Shown piece after piece: positions 25,659 through 33,839 of a DNA stretch of 45,914 nt. Position numbers and translations under genes: made by a program. Positions within the stretch are counted from its first letter, which is position 1, and the number at the start of each line of letters is the position of its first letter. The DNA comes from Paenibacillus radicis (ex Gao et al. 2016) (lineage in GTDB: Bacteria; Bacillota; Bacilli; Paenibacillales; Paenibacillaceae), in the NCBI RefSeq assembly GCF_014641555.1, contig NZ_BMHY01000020.1, positions 1-45,914 on the forward strand. Reading direction: 5' to 3'. The notes below the pieces were generated by a model. It made no database searches. It was given only the letters and a program-made list of their open reading frames with translations, and was not told the origin of the DNA.

Positions 25659-28600
25659 ATGACGACGAATACCGCTGCGGAGCAAATCCGCATTGTTGAA
25701 TACGACCCTTCCTACGCTGGAGCGCTCGCGGATATGTGGAACTTGAGCAAGGAAAGCTGGGGAGGCGGCAATGATCAGAGGACGGAGGACACCGTGCGAC
25801 GGGAGATGGAGACTTCGTCGAATCTTCATGCGTTTCTCGCTGTCGATGGCAAGGAGGTTGTAGGCTTCTGCAGCTTCGCCCACTATCGCCAAGACGAAGG
25901 GGCGCTCTATGTACCGCTGTTGAATGTGCGCCCAGATTATCACGGCCACAAGATCGGACGTAACTTGATTCTGAATGCGGTAAGCAAAACAGTAGAAGCG
26001 GGATGGCCGCGTCTAGATTTGTTTACATGGGCGGGCAATACGAAAGCAGTGCCAATGTATAAGAAGTGCGGCTTCTTCTGGGAAAAGAATGAAGATTACG
26101 TTCATCTGATGAACTTCATTCCGACTATTCTGCAGACGGAAGCGCTTGCTCCATATTTCGAAGAACTGGACTGGTATGCAGACAGCACCCGTGAGCTCGT
26201 CATCGAACCGGATGGCAGCCGGGAGCGCGGCTTCGACTTCATGGAGTATACCTGGAGCAAGGGAAATATCGCCGTGAGAGCGGAATTTGAGAGATCCGGC
26301 CGCGGGTTAACTGCGCTGGATACGCCTGACTATAGCATCTCCACCGAAGTTGACAACCATGGTCTCGTATTCGGATCAACCTACCCGGTCCGTTATGGGA
26401 TTACGAACAAGTCTGCTTCCGAGCTAGCCATTGAAATTAAAGGCGAGGACGATAAAAATATCCGTTTTGCACTGGCTGCTGCAAGAACGCTCGCCCCTGG
26501 AGAAACCGTCATCGTGGACGGAGAGTTCGCGCTTGATCCGATCCGGGAAGAGCAGAATAACAAGAAGACCCATCCTGTTGTCAGAAGCCACTGGGTTATA
26601 GGCGGCAAACGGGCCGAATTCCGTACTGGTGTCGCTCCGAAATTCCCGGCCAAAATGAATGTAGAGCTGCCTGGACAGGCACTTCATCCTGGCGCTCCTG
26701 CAGAGCTTTATTTGAACGTGGAAAACAACTATTCCACAGAAGCGGAGTTCGCTTTTGTGCTGCCAGAAGAAGATTGCGTAGAATGGACTGATCGGCATGT
26801 GCGATTCACTGTTCCAGCCAAGGGCAAAGCTTCGATTCCGGTCGCTTTTATTTTGCGGACATATGGGCTTTACTCGACAGAGGTTGAGGTGTCGGCAACT
26901 CCGGGGGACGGGGAATCTGTTTCCTACACAAGCAAGTTGTCCGTCTTATTAAAGGGGACACATGGACGCTTCGGAGGGGAACATGGAGGACAATGGGTCG
27001 CCGTGAACGGTGCATTCTCCGTCCATCTCAGCAAGCATGATAACATGATGTGGGTCGAATATCCTGGCTCGCATCATAGCTTCTGGTACACCTATCCGAA
27101 GCTGGGCAAGCCATTCGCAGAGGAATTTTCCAAGAAGCAAGCGAAAGAAGTGAAGGTCTACCCTGAAGGGGAAAGTCAGATTCTTGAAGCGCTCTACGAA
27201 TCAGAAGATTTCCCCGGTATCGAGATCAAATCGATCGTCAAGCTGCTTGCAAGCGGCGTTGCAGAGTTTTATTATGAAATATGCAATGCCGGGGGACGAG
27301 AGCTGGAAGATAATGTTTATTTGCTGACGAACTTCGGGTTTTTCGGCAACCGTCTCATCCTACCTTATCAGGGCAGTTATGTAGATATGGGTAATGCTTA
27401 CACCGGTGATCCGAGTCTGTGGGACAGTGCCCAAATTACAGAGAACTGGCTGTTTAGCAAAGAAGCTAACTGCGCATGCGGCGTCTGCTGGGATCCTTCC
27501 TTGAAGCTGCTGCGTCCAGAATATACGTTAGGTCTGGAGCAAGATCTTGGCACACTCTCTGACGGAGCTGTAGTGCGGACCAAGCCGATTGTATTTGCGC
27601 TGAACACATTCGCGAAGTGGTGGGATTTCCGTACTTTCGCGCAGAAGCAATATGATCGGATAGTACCGGTGCTGGACAACCATCTTGAATTTAAGCTTGG
27701 CGGCGGCAATCCGTTCGAAGCAGGTCCTCTGCAAGCAGAATTAACGGAGAGAAAGATGATTCCGCTCACTGGCAGCTTGGAGCTGTATGTTCAGAACGGT
27801 GAGAAAGCAGAGCTGAAAGTTGCGGATATGGTAATTGAACGAGCTCAGGATTTGCGTTCAGCAGGCTTTGAGTTCGATCCTGAGGAAGGCCCGGCTTCTG
27901 GAGACGATCAATCGGGCTGGAAGGTACGGGCCGTTTATCGCGGTGAAGATTGGATTCAGGAGCGGTCGGCGTTGTGGTTCCCGCAAACGGAAGCAAGCGT
28001 CGTTCGTGAGATAGAGGAAGGGCCGGCAGGTGCTGTCTTTACAGTGAGCAATGGAGTCCTTTCCATAGCCGCTGCTCCCGGATTCGGAAGCGTTGTGCAC
28101 TCCTTGAAGCATCAAGGGGAAGAATGGCTGGACAGCTCGTATCCAGAAGCAGCCCCTAATTCATGGTGGAATCCATGGTACGGCGGACTTGGCGTCAACA
28201 TCTCCGGCTTGAACGGCTTTACCCGTCAGGAGGAGCCGAGAAGTGCCGCATGGGCAGAGCGCACCGATGTATACGGAAACGTCTGGAAGGGAATCCGATT
28301 AACGACTGCCATCGAGAAGCAGGAAGCGAATCGGGGGATTAAGGTCCACCAGCATTATTTGATGCTGCCTGGCGTACCTGTTCTATGTATCCTGCATTCG
28401 GTAACCAACGAAAGCGGCGTCGTATTGCCGCATTATTCACTTTCGGACGATCATTTCCTTAAGCCTGCGGCCATCTTCTCTGATGGATGGCTGGAATTGC
28501 CTGGTGAAGAAAGATTCCTTGCCGGGCAGCTGTCCGCCCATCTTCATTCCAAAGGAGTTTTGCGAATCGGCGGGGCTTCGCGTCAGAACCGTCTGCATGC

Positions 28601-28802
28601 CGTCAGTAATCCAGACAATCACAATCAGTCGGCGTATGTGAACAATAAAGTATGCAGCTATGGAGTGAATCATCATGTTACGCTGCAGAACGGAGCAACG
28701 GTCTGGACACAGCCGACATTTCTAATTTTAGGTCGCATCAATGTGTTGCCGGAGGATGTCCGGGACCTTCTGAAGCTGACCTTTCCAAGCACTTCCACAT
28801 AA
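25659..28802 (+). CDS. GNAT acetyltransferase fused to a large beta-rich, mutarotase-like region
   Basis: This is a 1047-residue cytoplasmic protein without a signal peptide. Residues of about 10-155 are a GNAT domain with the acetyl-CoA motif VRPDYHGHKIG (90-100) and the C-terminal AVPMYKKCGF. Residues of about 190-440 look like one or two Ig-like beta-sandwiches (LYLNVENNYSTEAEFAF). Residues of about 440-1040 are tryptophan- and glycine-rich (EYPGSHHSFWYTYPKLGKP, PNSWWNPWYGGLG) and recall the galactose-mutarotase-like supersandwich of carbohydrate-active enzymes. The fold calls beyond GNAT are inference from composition. AAGGAGATG precedes the ATG. An amidohydrolase gene follows after 12 bases. 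Action on an amino-sugar or glycosylated small molecule is possible. Confidence 0.75.
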   Translation: MTTNTAAEQIRIVEYDPSYAGALADMWNLSKESWGGGNDQRTEDTVRREMETSSNLHAFLAVDGKEVVGFCSFAHYRQDEGALYVPLLNVRPDYHGHKIGRNLILNAVSKTVEAGWPRLDLFTWAGNTKAVPMYKKCGFFWEKNEDYVHLMNFIPTILQTEALAPYFEELDWYADSTRELVIEPDGSRERGFDFMEYTWSKGNIAVRAEFERSGRGLTALDTPDYSISTEVDNHGLVFGSTYPVRYGITNKSASELAIEIKGEDDKNIRFALAAARTLAPGETVIVDGEFALDPIREEQNNKKTHPVVRSHWVIGGKRAEFRTGVAPKFPAKMNVELPGQALHPGAPAELYLNVENNYSTEAEFAFVLPEEDCVEWTDRHVRFTVPAKGKASIPVAFILRTYGLYSTEVEVSATPGDGESVSYTSKLSVLLKGTHGRFGGEHGGQWVAVNGAFSVHLSKHDNMMWVEYPGSHHSFWYTYPKLGKPFAEEFSKKQAKEVKVYPEGESQILEALYESEDFPGIEIKSIVKLLASGVAEFYYEICNAGGRELEDNVYLLTNFGFFGNRLILPYQGSYVDMGNAYTGDPSLWDSAQITENWLFSKEANCACGVCWDPSLKLLRPEYTLGLEQDLGTLSDGAVVRTKPIVFALNTFAKWWDFRTFAQKQYDRIVPVLDNHLEFKLGGGNPFEAGPLQAELTERKMIPLTGSLELYVQNGEKAELKVADMVIERAQDLRSAGFEFDPEEGPASGDDQSGWKVRAVYRGEDWIQERSALWFPQTEASVVREIEEGPAGAVFTVSNGVLSIAAAPGFGSVVHSLKHQGEEWLDSSYPEAAPNSWWNPWYGGLGVNISGLNGFTRQEEPRSAAWAERTDVYGNVWKGIRLTTAIEKQEANRGIKVHQHYLMLPGVPVLCILHSVTNESGVVLPHYSLSDDHFLKPAAIFSDGWLELPGEERFLAGQLSAHLHSKGVLRIGGASRQNRLHAVSNPDNHNQSAYVNNKVCSYGVNHHVTLQNGATVWTQPTFLILGRINVLPEDVRDLLKLTFPSTST

Positions 28803-28814
28803 AGGAGACCTTAC

Positions 28815-29693
28815 ATGCCTATCATCGACATTCATATCCATCTGTCGGATATCGACAAATTTCATTACACAGCGAGAGAATTAGCCAAAGTCGATTACAG
28901 CGTCGCCGGACTCAAGGCGGAGTTCGACAAGAATGACGTTATCCTTGGTATCGGGATGGGCGTGACGGAGCAAACGAAGGGAGCTTTCCCAGACGCCAGT
29001 TCACCTAACCCGATGGGGCTTAACCTTGCGGAGAGCGTTCCGTCGTTTCTAATGGAGTGTGTTGGTATCAATCCGAATAGGCTCGATGGAGAACATGCAC
29101 AAGAAGAGCTGGACCGGATTGAAGCGCGGCTGAGAGCGCCAGAAGTAGCCGGAATTAAGATTTACGCAGGATATTATCATCATTACGTCTACGACAAAAT
29201 CTATACACCGGTCTATGAGCTTGCGGCCAAGTACAATGTGCCTGTAGTTATTCATACCGGCGATACCTACTCCATGAATGGCTTGCTCAAATATTCGCAT
29301 CCGCTCACCGTAGATGAGCTGGCCTACCAGCAGCGCGGCGTGAACTTCATGATCTGCCATCTGGGTGATCCTTGGGTCATGGACGCAGCGGAAGTGGTGG
29401 CCAAAAATCCTAACGTCTATGCTGACTTGTCAGGTTTAGTCGTTGGAGACCGGCCTCATTTCGAACGATTCATGAACGAACCGCTATACATGGATCATTT
29501 CCGCCGGGCGCTGATCTACTCGGATCATTACGAGAAAATGCTGTTCGGCACCGACTGGCCGCTCGCGCCGATCGGACTGTATGCGGAGTTCATCCGCCGG
29601 CTAGTGCCAGAGCAGCACCACGAGAAAGTGTTTTATGAGAATGCGTTCGGAGTGTTCCCTAAGATTAAGGAGCGGATCGCTGGGCTGAAGTAG
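28815..29693 (+). CDS. Amidohydrolase family metal-dependent hydrolase
   Basis: This is a TIM-barrel hydrolase of 292 residues. The metal-site motif DIHIH is at residues 5-9, GIK at 113-115 (possible carbamylated Lys), His147 in VIHTGD, His182 in CHLGD, and Asp247 in FGTDWP, the pattern of the amidohydrolase_2 group (aminocarboxymuconate decarboxylase-like enzymes). AAGGAG lies ahead of its ATG, 12 bases after the preceding stop, so it forms an operon with the GNAT fusion. It may hydrolyse or decarboxylate the product or substrate of that protein. A terminator closes the unit. Confidence 0.86.
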   Translation: MPIIDIHIHLSDIDKFHYTARELAKVDYSVAGLKAEFDKNDVILGIGMGVTEQTKGAFPDASSPNPMGLNLAESVPSFLMECVGINPNRLDGEHAQEELDRIEARLRAPEVAGIKIYAGYYHHYVYDKIYTPVYELAAKYNVPVVIHTGDTYSMNGLLKYSHPLTVDELAYQQRGVNFMICHLGDPWVMDAAEVVAKNPNVYADLSGLVVGDRPHFERFMNEPLYMDHFRRALIYSDHYEKMLFGTDWPLAPIGLYAEFIRRLVPEQHHEKVFYENAFGVFPKIKERIAGLK

Positions 29694-29721
29694 AGCTTTG
29701 CAATAGCGTGATTGTATGAGG

Positions 29722-29763
29722 AATAAGCCATCCCTTGATGAGTTGGGGGATGGCTTATTTTTT
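29722..29763 (+). terminator. Rho-independent terminator after the amidohydrolase gene
   Basis: AATAAGCCATCCC (29722-29733 region) pairs with GGGATGGCTTATT (29747-29759), followed by T residues. It may also end the convergent gene at 29813. Confidence 0.88.
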
Positions 29764-29812
29764 GTGAAAAGTGGCTATTTATGATCAATGATAGGGACAG
29801 TATAGGCCGCGG

Positions 29813-30304
29813 TTATGTATTCCTTTTGGACGGATTGGCTTTCTTGATCAGTTTGCCGCCATCATAATGGCGTCCGTATGTTTTTACATAGGAGGTGATA
29901 TGCTCCGATGAGGGGATTGGCCCGGTATACTCCCAGGTTAAGAAATAGGATTGTACAGAGCCGCTATAAAATACCCAACTGAAAAATTTTCGGGCAAAAT
30001 TATGCGAGCCACTCGTCCGAAAACGATTCATGCGTTTGCTATCTTTCCAAATCGTCAGTGTTTGTCCTGTTCCGCCTTGCAATTGACCTGTGAGCTCCGC
30101 GAATAGCAAATCCTCGTTTCTTATCATAGCTTTCATAATAAATTGATTAATGGCTCCATTAATAAGCAATCTCGGTATATTGAATTGTTCTCCTCTTGTT
30201 ACAGAGATTACAGCTCCTTCGGGAACTGAAATACTTCTGTCTCCTAACGTAAAGGCAGCCCCGTATTTGTTATCGGGGTCTTGATGTTTTATCCATTTTC
30301 TCAA
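29813..30304 (-). CDS. Protein with monooxygenase-like (ABM) pattern, function uncertain
   Basis: This 163-residue soluble protein starts at a TTG with GGAGGAG 5 bases upstream. The middle shows a strand-helix pattern, LTIWKDSKRMNRFRTSGSHNFARKF, that recalls dimeric alpha/beta-barrel proteins of the spheroidene-monooxygenase or DUF3291 type, where a Trp-x-Ser/Asp segment precedes a helix containing a His. The C-terminus is basic. The match is only by eye. A ten-copy GTAT repeat lies 53-92 bases upstream of the start codon, in the promoter region, which could make its expression variable. Confidence 0.6.
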   Translation of the reverse strand: MRKWIKHQDPDNKYGAAFTLGDRSISVPEGAVISVTRGEQFNIPRLLINGAINQFIMKAMIRNEDLLFAELTGQLQGGTGQTLTIWKDSKRMNRFRTSGSHNFARKFFSWVFYSGSVQSYFLTWEYTGPIPSSEHITSYVKTYGRHYDGGKLIKKANPSKRNT

Positions 30305-30356
30305 AGCAACTCCTCCTGAGGATGAAATGACTTGTGCTTCTTGAAAAGATTCGCTT

Positions 30357-30396
30357 GTATGTATGTATGTATGTATGTATGTATGTATGTATGTAT
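30357..30396. repeat. Tetranucleotide microsatellite (GTAT)10
   Basis: Ten perfect GTAT units run without interruption from 30357 to 30396. The tract lies just upstream of the minus-strand gene at 29813-30304. Confidence 0.97.
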
Positions 30397-30461
30397 ATGA
30401 TAGCGGGATGGATTTAATTATTATTAAGGACTTGGCGGGTGTGGAGGTTATTCAGCTACAT

Positions 30462-30497
30462 GAACATTCCATTGATGGGGTGTTCGTGTGAATCAAT
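30462..30497 (-). repeat. Hairpin element, left copy
   Basis: GAACATTCCAT (30462-30472) pairs with ATGGGGTGTTC (30475-30485) around a 2-base centre, then GTGTGAATCAA follows. The complement of that arm, TTGATTCACAC, recurs next to a similar CATTGATGGG hairpin at 39268-39301 in the opposite orientation. Confidence 0.6.
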
Positions 30498-30668
30498 TAT
30501 TTAAACAAGCTTCTGCTGATGTTTTGGCGGGAGTTATTTTGTTTGAAAGTATAAGATTAGTGATCGTCATATTCTTCCATTTAATAGTATAATAAAAACA
30601 TGCTTCAAAAGGCTATTTAAACACGATGATTTCGTTTAATCAATTGTATTCCTTATATTTACGAACAT

Positions 30669-30697
30669 CGTGAATATTACGTTATCGGGACAGACTT
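30669..30697 (-). repeat. Left arm of a 28-bp imperfect inverted repeat
   Basis: This 29-base sequence is the reverse complement of 31891-31918 with three mismatches and one extra base; shared blocks include CGTGAATAT and GTTATCGG. The two arms bracket the gene at 30786-31859. Confidence 0.75.
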
Positions 30698-30785
30698 AAA
30701 GCTAATTGAAGTCACAAATTGCAATAATATAAAAAGCATTAAATATGTGTGTATTTATATTTTACTGGGAATTGGAGATTGAAAA

Positions 30786-31859
30786 ATGACTTCTGAAATT
30801 TCATTTGGTGTAGGATGTTTTAATTTTGGAATGAAAGCAGGAACTACTACTACTATAGGTGGATATTTTAATGAACTCCAAAATACATTTGAAGCTATAT
30901 CAAATATAAGTGAAATAAAAATTGAATTAGATGAAGAGGATTATGATTTTACAGCAGAAATTAGTATTTCGACTTATGACAATATGTCTGTAGGAGGAAG
31001 AATTAACCCTAATGTAAGGAATGTGAGAATTTCATTTGATATATTTATTCCAAAGAGAATTCAAGAAGACTTAAAGCATGACCCTAAACTTTTCAAGACA
31101 GAAAAATTCAGGGTTGTAATTAATTATACCTATTATTTTCCAGTTGTAATTGTACAACCTTTTGAGCCGTATGGAGGAGATGTTGATCCTTCCAGTGCTG
31201 TTGTTCTAGTACGTGAATTTCTAATAAAAGAGTTTTTAAAAATAGAATCATTTATTGATTTTCAAGTTCTTGGACCAAGCCCATTTCATGGAGATTTTTT
31301 TGTTAAAGAAAATAATCAGTTAGAAGAAAAGTTCCAAATTTCAATTATGGAAACGAAAGCTTATGATGAAATTAATATTTATTATAACGGATATACTGAT
31401 GTAAATGAGGCGTTTGAAGATATAACACTTGAAATTCTTGAGGAGTTCGGATTTTTTTATGAATTAATGCATAAGAATTTGTCATCAAGCATGGAATGGA
31501 GTTTTATTGAACAGAATTTAGATGTGCTAATAAGCTTAAAACAAGAAAGAAAAAAATCCAAAAACTTATTTTTAATTAACAGAATACTTAATGATCTCTT
31601 TATCAATATTAGTTATTTTGAAAAAGATCAAATTTTTTATAAATCTTATCTCCAAAAAAATAGAAGAAATATTATTCACTTTTCTTCATATATAGATAGG
31701 GAAATTAATGAACAAGTAAATTATCCTACCAGTCAAGTAACTGAACTCATCAAGCTATATGAAAACCAAAAACTTAATGTAAATGTCATTTTGGCAACAG
31801 TAATAGCAGCTATTTCTGGTGGGGTAATGGGTGCAGTGATTACTGCATTATTTACTTGA
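30786..31859 (+). CDS. Unknown protein with a C-terminal membrane anchor, inside an inverted-repeat cassette
   Basis: I do not recognise this 357-residue protein. Residues 1-330 are soluble: a beta-rich first half (IKIELDEEDYDFTAEISIST, RFRVVINYTYYFP-like strands) and a helical second half with many Lys/Asn (SLKQERKKSKNLFLINRIL). A single hydrophobic segment (about 335-356, VILATVIAAISGGVMGAVI) ends the chain, so it is probably tail-anchored with the bulk in the cytoplasm. TTGGAGA precedes the ATG. Its base composition is far richer in A+T than that of the genes to its left. A 28-bp inverted repeat brackets it, pointing to recent transfer. A defence or toxin role is only a guess. Confidence 0.75.
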   Translation: MTSEISFGVGCFNFGMKAGTTTTIGGYFNELQNTFEAISNISEIKIELDEEDYDFTAEISISTYDNMSVGGRINPNVRNVRISFDIFIPKRIQEDLKHDPKLFKTEKFRVVINYTYYFPVVIVQPFEPYGGDVDPSSAVVLVREFLIKEFLKIESFIDFQVLGPSPFHGDFFVKENNQLEEKFQISIMETKAYDEINIYYNGYTDVNEAFEDITLEILEEFGFFYELMHKNLSSSMEWSFIEQNLDVLISLKQERKKSKNLFLINRILNDLFINISYFEKDQIFYKSYLQKNRRNIIHFSSYIDREINEQVNYPTSQVTELIKLYENQKLNVNVILATVIAAISGGVMGAVITALFT

Positions 31860-31890
31860 TTTTACACATGATAGATGACTCAAAGAAGGC

Positions 31891-32001
31891 AAGTCCGTCC
31901 GATAACATCATATTCACGCTGCGGGCATACGCCCTTGGCCCGGCATTTGCTGGACACTCAGCACATGCTGGGTCGTTTGAAATATCAGCAAAGACTGTTA
32001 T
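31891..32001 (+). repeat. Hairpin-bearing repeat element following the orphan gene
   Basis: The element starts with the right arm (31891-31918) of the inverted repeat. It continues with GGGC-ATAC-GCCC (31923-31934) and a strong hairpin, CCCGGCAT (31939-31946) plus TGCTG (31948-31952) against CAGCA (31959-31963) plus ATGCTGGG (31965-31972). Outer bases ATAACA (31902) and TGTTAT (31996) are also complementary. The GC-rich folded core stands out from the AT-rich surroundings. A degenerate direct copy of its first third follows the next gene (33009-33042). Confidence 0.65.
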
Positions 32002-32055
32002 ATAGATAAACTTGCTGAATTGTTTTACCAATTTAGATTATTGGAGGAGTAGAAC

Positions 32056-32934
32056 ATGGAAGAAAGAAAATTGGCTATACCTATTTACTTAAATCAAAGA
32101 ATCGTATTCGACTTGTTAGCAATTGTAGAAGAAGGCTTTTCACAACTACAAACTATAAAAACTTCTGAAAAAAACGAAAAAGGTACGAACGCTGATGTTT
32201 CAGGGGAAATAGGTACAAAAAATGTATTTGCGTTTTTAAACCTTGGATTAAAATCAGCAATTGGCCGCAAAGACTCAAAGTTAGCGGAGAAAGAAGTTCA
32301 AGAGGAGCGAGTATTTACTCCGGCATCTCTTTTTTCGAAACTAAGAGATAGTTTAATAGAAAGAAAAACATTAAACGTATTAGACGATAAATTAGATCCT
32401 AGTAAATTAATGCCAGGCGCTTTTGTAGAGTTCTCAGGAATTTTAAAAAGAAACCCCATGATTGCGTATATGGAAGGCATGATTCAAATGATGGAGATGG
32501 CAATGCTCTTCACTTCTCAGCCCAAAAAACAAAAGCCAAACACCGACCAAGAAACTGTTACACAGATGAAGAAGTTCACAGGAATGCTAAAACAAGCAGG
32601 TTCACTTGATCTTATATCCGAAATAGTGAATGTTCCTGATATGAAAGCTGTAATACCCGTGCAATTAGAGTATTTTTCTAATGAGAGTCCCGCAGATATT
32701 ATTGATGGTCAATTTTTTGTTCTAGGTAAAGTAGTAAGATTTATACCGGAAGAATCAAATGGTTTTGTGAATTTACTTAGAGGGACGCCCCTAGCTTATA
32801 TTCCTGAAGAAGCTTTGACTCAAGTAACTAGTGGCTTTCGTGAAATGTCTTCACAATTAACAATGGAAGACGATTTTACAACTAAAGTGCATGGTCCTGT
32901 ATTATTAATAGTTCCAATTGCTATATATGCATAG
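32056..32934 (+). CDS. DUF6414-like protein
   Basis: This is a 292-residue soluble protein with no signal peptide. The N-terminus IPIYLNQRIVFDLLAIVEEGF resembles that of DUF6414 proteins, which have no established function and often occur in accessory DNA. The central region is Lys-rich and helical (MIAYMEGMIQMMEMAML), and the C-terminus is more beta-like (GQFFVLGKVVRFIPE). TTGGAGGAG precedes the ATG. It lies between two copies of the repeat described at 31891 and 33009, and its composition is AT-rich, so it is probably cargo of the same kind as the preceding gene. The family call is from memory of the N-terminal pattern. Confidence 0.65.
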   Translation: MEERKLAIPIYLNQRIVFDLLAIVEEGFSQLQTIKTSEKNEKGTNADVSGEIGTKNVFAFLNLGLKSAIGRKDSKLAEKEVQEERVFTPASLFSKLRDSLIERKTLNVLDDKLDPSKLMPGAFVEFSGILKRNPMIAYMEGMIQMMEMAMLFTSQPKKQKPNTDQETVTQMKKFTGMLKQAGSLDLISEIVNVPDMKAVIPVQLEYFSNESPADIIDGQFFVLGKVVRFIPEESNGFVNLLRGTPLAYIPEEALTQVTSGFREMSSQLTMEDDFTTKVHGPVLLIVPIAIYA

Positions 32935-33008
32935 ATTGCAGGCATTTCATTTTTGTATTGCGAAACATTTAAATAGTATTAGATTATTCAATGTAGGCAG
33001 ATGCATCA

Positions 33009-33042
33009 GATAAAATCATATTCACGCAGCGAGCTAATGCCC
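33009..33042 (+). repeat. Degenerate direct copy of the hairpin-element start
   Basis: These 34 bases match 31901-31934 at 28 positions, including the uninterrupted core ATCATATTCACGC. The long hairpin seen in the first copy is missing here. Confidence 0.65.
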
Positions 33043-33081
33043 CCGATTTGAGGAAAGTGAATTAGATCTTTCACATAAATT

Positions 33082-33112
33082 AACTCCCACTGCTAAAGGA
33101 GTGGGAGTTTTA
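33082..33112. terminator. Bidirectional terminator
   Basis: AACTCCCACT (33082-33091) pairs perfectly with AGTGGGAGTT (33100-33109), followed by TTTA. It separates the DUF6414-like gene from the convergent BTAD gene. Confidence 0.85.
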
Positions 33113-33155
33113 CTATCTTTCTAATGAAATTTTGTTGCTTTAATTACTTCATTTG

Positions 33156-33812
33156 TTACACCTGCTCCAATTTACTATACCTCAAATACAAATCCCCAAT
33201 TCGCTTCAACATCTCTTCATTATCTGGTTGAAAGAGAACCGCCCATTCCATATATTCAATGGCCTTGCTTAATTGCTCTGATTCCAAACAAACATCAGAC
33301 ATGAACTGACTAAGCGTAAAAAGTTTTTCTTCCCATTTATTACGCAAGCCCAATATCCAATCATCGGACAATGTTCTAAATGAGTTCTTATGAAGTTGCT
33401 TAAACAATTGCGTACAAAGTTGCTGTATATGTATGGAATCCTGTTCAATCCAAGCTTCATCTAGCAGCTTGCTAAATGTGGTTAAGTCACATTCAATATT
33501 TTCACTTAAGTAGATATGTTCCTTATCCAACCTAAGAAAATGGTATTCGTCGTTCCTAATGAGCTTTCGCAGATGCGTTAAGTACATCCGTAAATTGTGC
33601 CGAGCTTTTCCTGTCGAAACATTCTCCCATAGATCATCACATAGTTGTTCTCTTGTTACAGAGGGATTCATGACCAAATAGATGAGAATTTGCTTGGCGT
33701 AGCGCTGATTCCAGCCTTCAACAATTTGCTCACTATTGACGAATACTTGAAAATGATTTAATAAATCGACTTTTAATATGTTCTCAGATGTAACTTGGTT
33801 CTGTTCATCCAA
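33156..33812 (-). CDS. BTAD/SARP-type transcriptional regulator domain, C-terminal part of a broken fusion
   Basis: This 218-residue reading has an N-terminal winged-helix domain (VDLLNHFQVFVNSEQI, then RYAKQILIYLVMN and LRMYLTHLRKLI) and a helical bacterial-transcriptional-activator (BTAD) region ending with a TPR-like pair. The only start is a TTG at 33812 with poor spacing to any ribosome binding site. The reading frame upstream of it is the same as that of the hydrolase remnant, and only the TAA at 33840-33842 separates them. I infer that this was the C-terminal half of a hydrolase-BTAD protein and may no longer be translated well. Confidence 0.6.
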   Translation of the reverse strand: MDEQNQVTSENILKVDLLNHFQVFVNSEQIVEGWNQRYAKQILIYLVMNPSVTREQLCDDLWENVSTGKARHNLRMYLTHLRKLIRNDEYHFLRLDKEHIYLSENIECDLTTFSKLLDEAWIEQDSIHIQQLCTQLFKQLHKNSFRTLSDDWILGLRNKWEEKLFTLSQFMSDVCLESEQLSKAIEYMEWAVLFQPDNEEMLKRIGDLYLRYSKLEQV

Positions 33813-33839
33813 CCTTTCAAATAGTTCACTATGGAGAGC

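Larger units (their letters stand above)
30397..30785. other. AT-rich gene-free stretch with two repeat elements
   Basis: No gene is supported here. The stretch marks the change from GC-moderate to AT-rich accessory DNA. It contains a palindrome with a one-sided arm (30462-30497) and one arm of a 28-bp inverted repeat (30669-30697). The ribosome binding site TTGGAGA of the next gene is at its end. Confidence 0.6.

Noticed and set aside
30357..30396. CRISPR array
   Set aside because: The repeat unit is 4 bases with no spacers, and no cas gene is present; it is a simple microsatellite.
31891..32001. A genuine integron attC site
   Set aside because: The outer boxes do not fit the RYYYAAC/GTTRRRY consensus, there is no integrase gene in the window, and the second copy lacks the hairpin. 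It is reported only as a recombination-site-like repeat.
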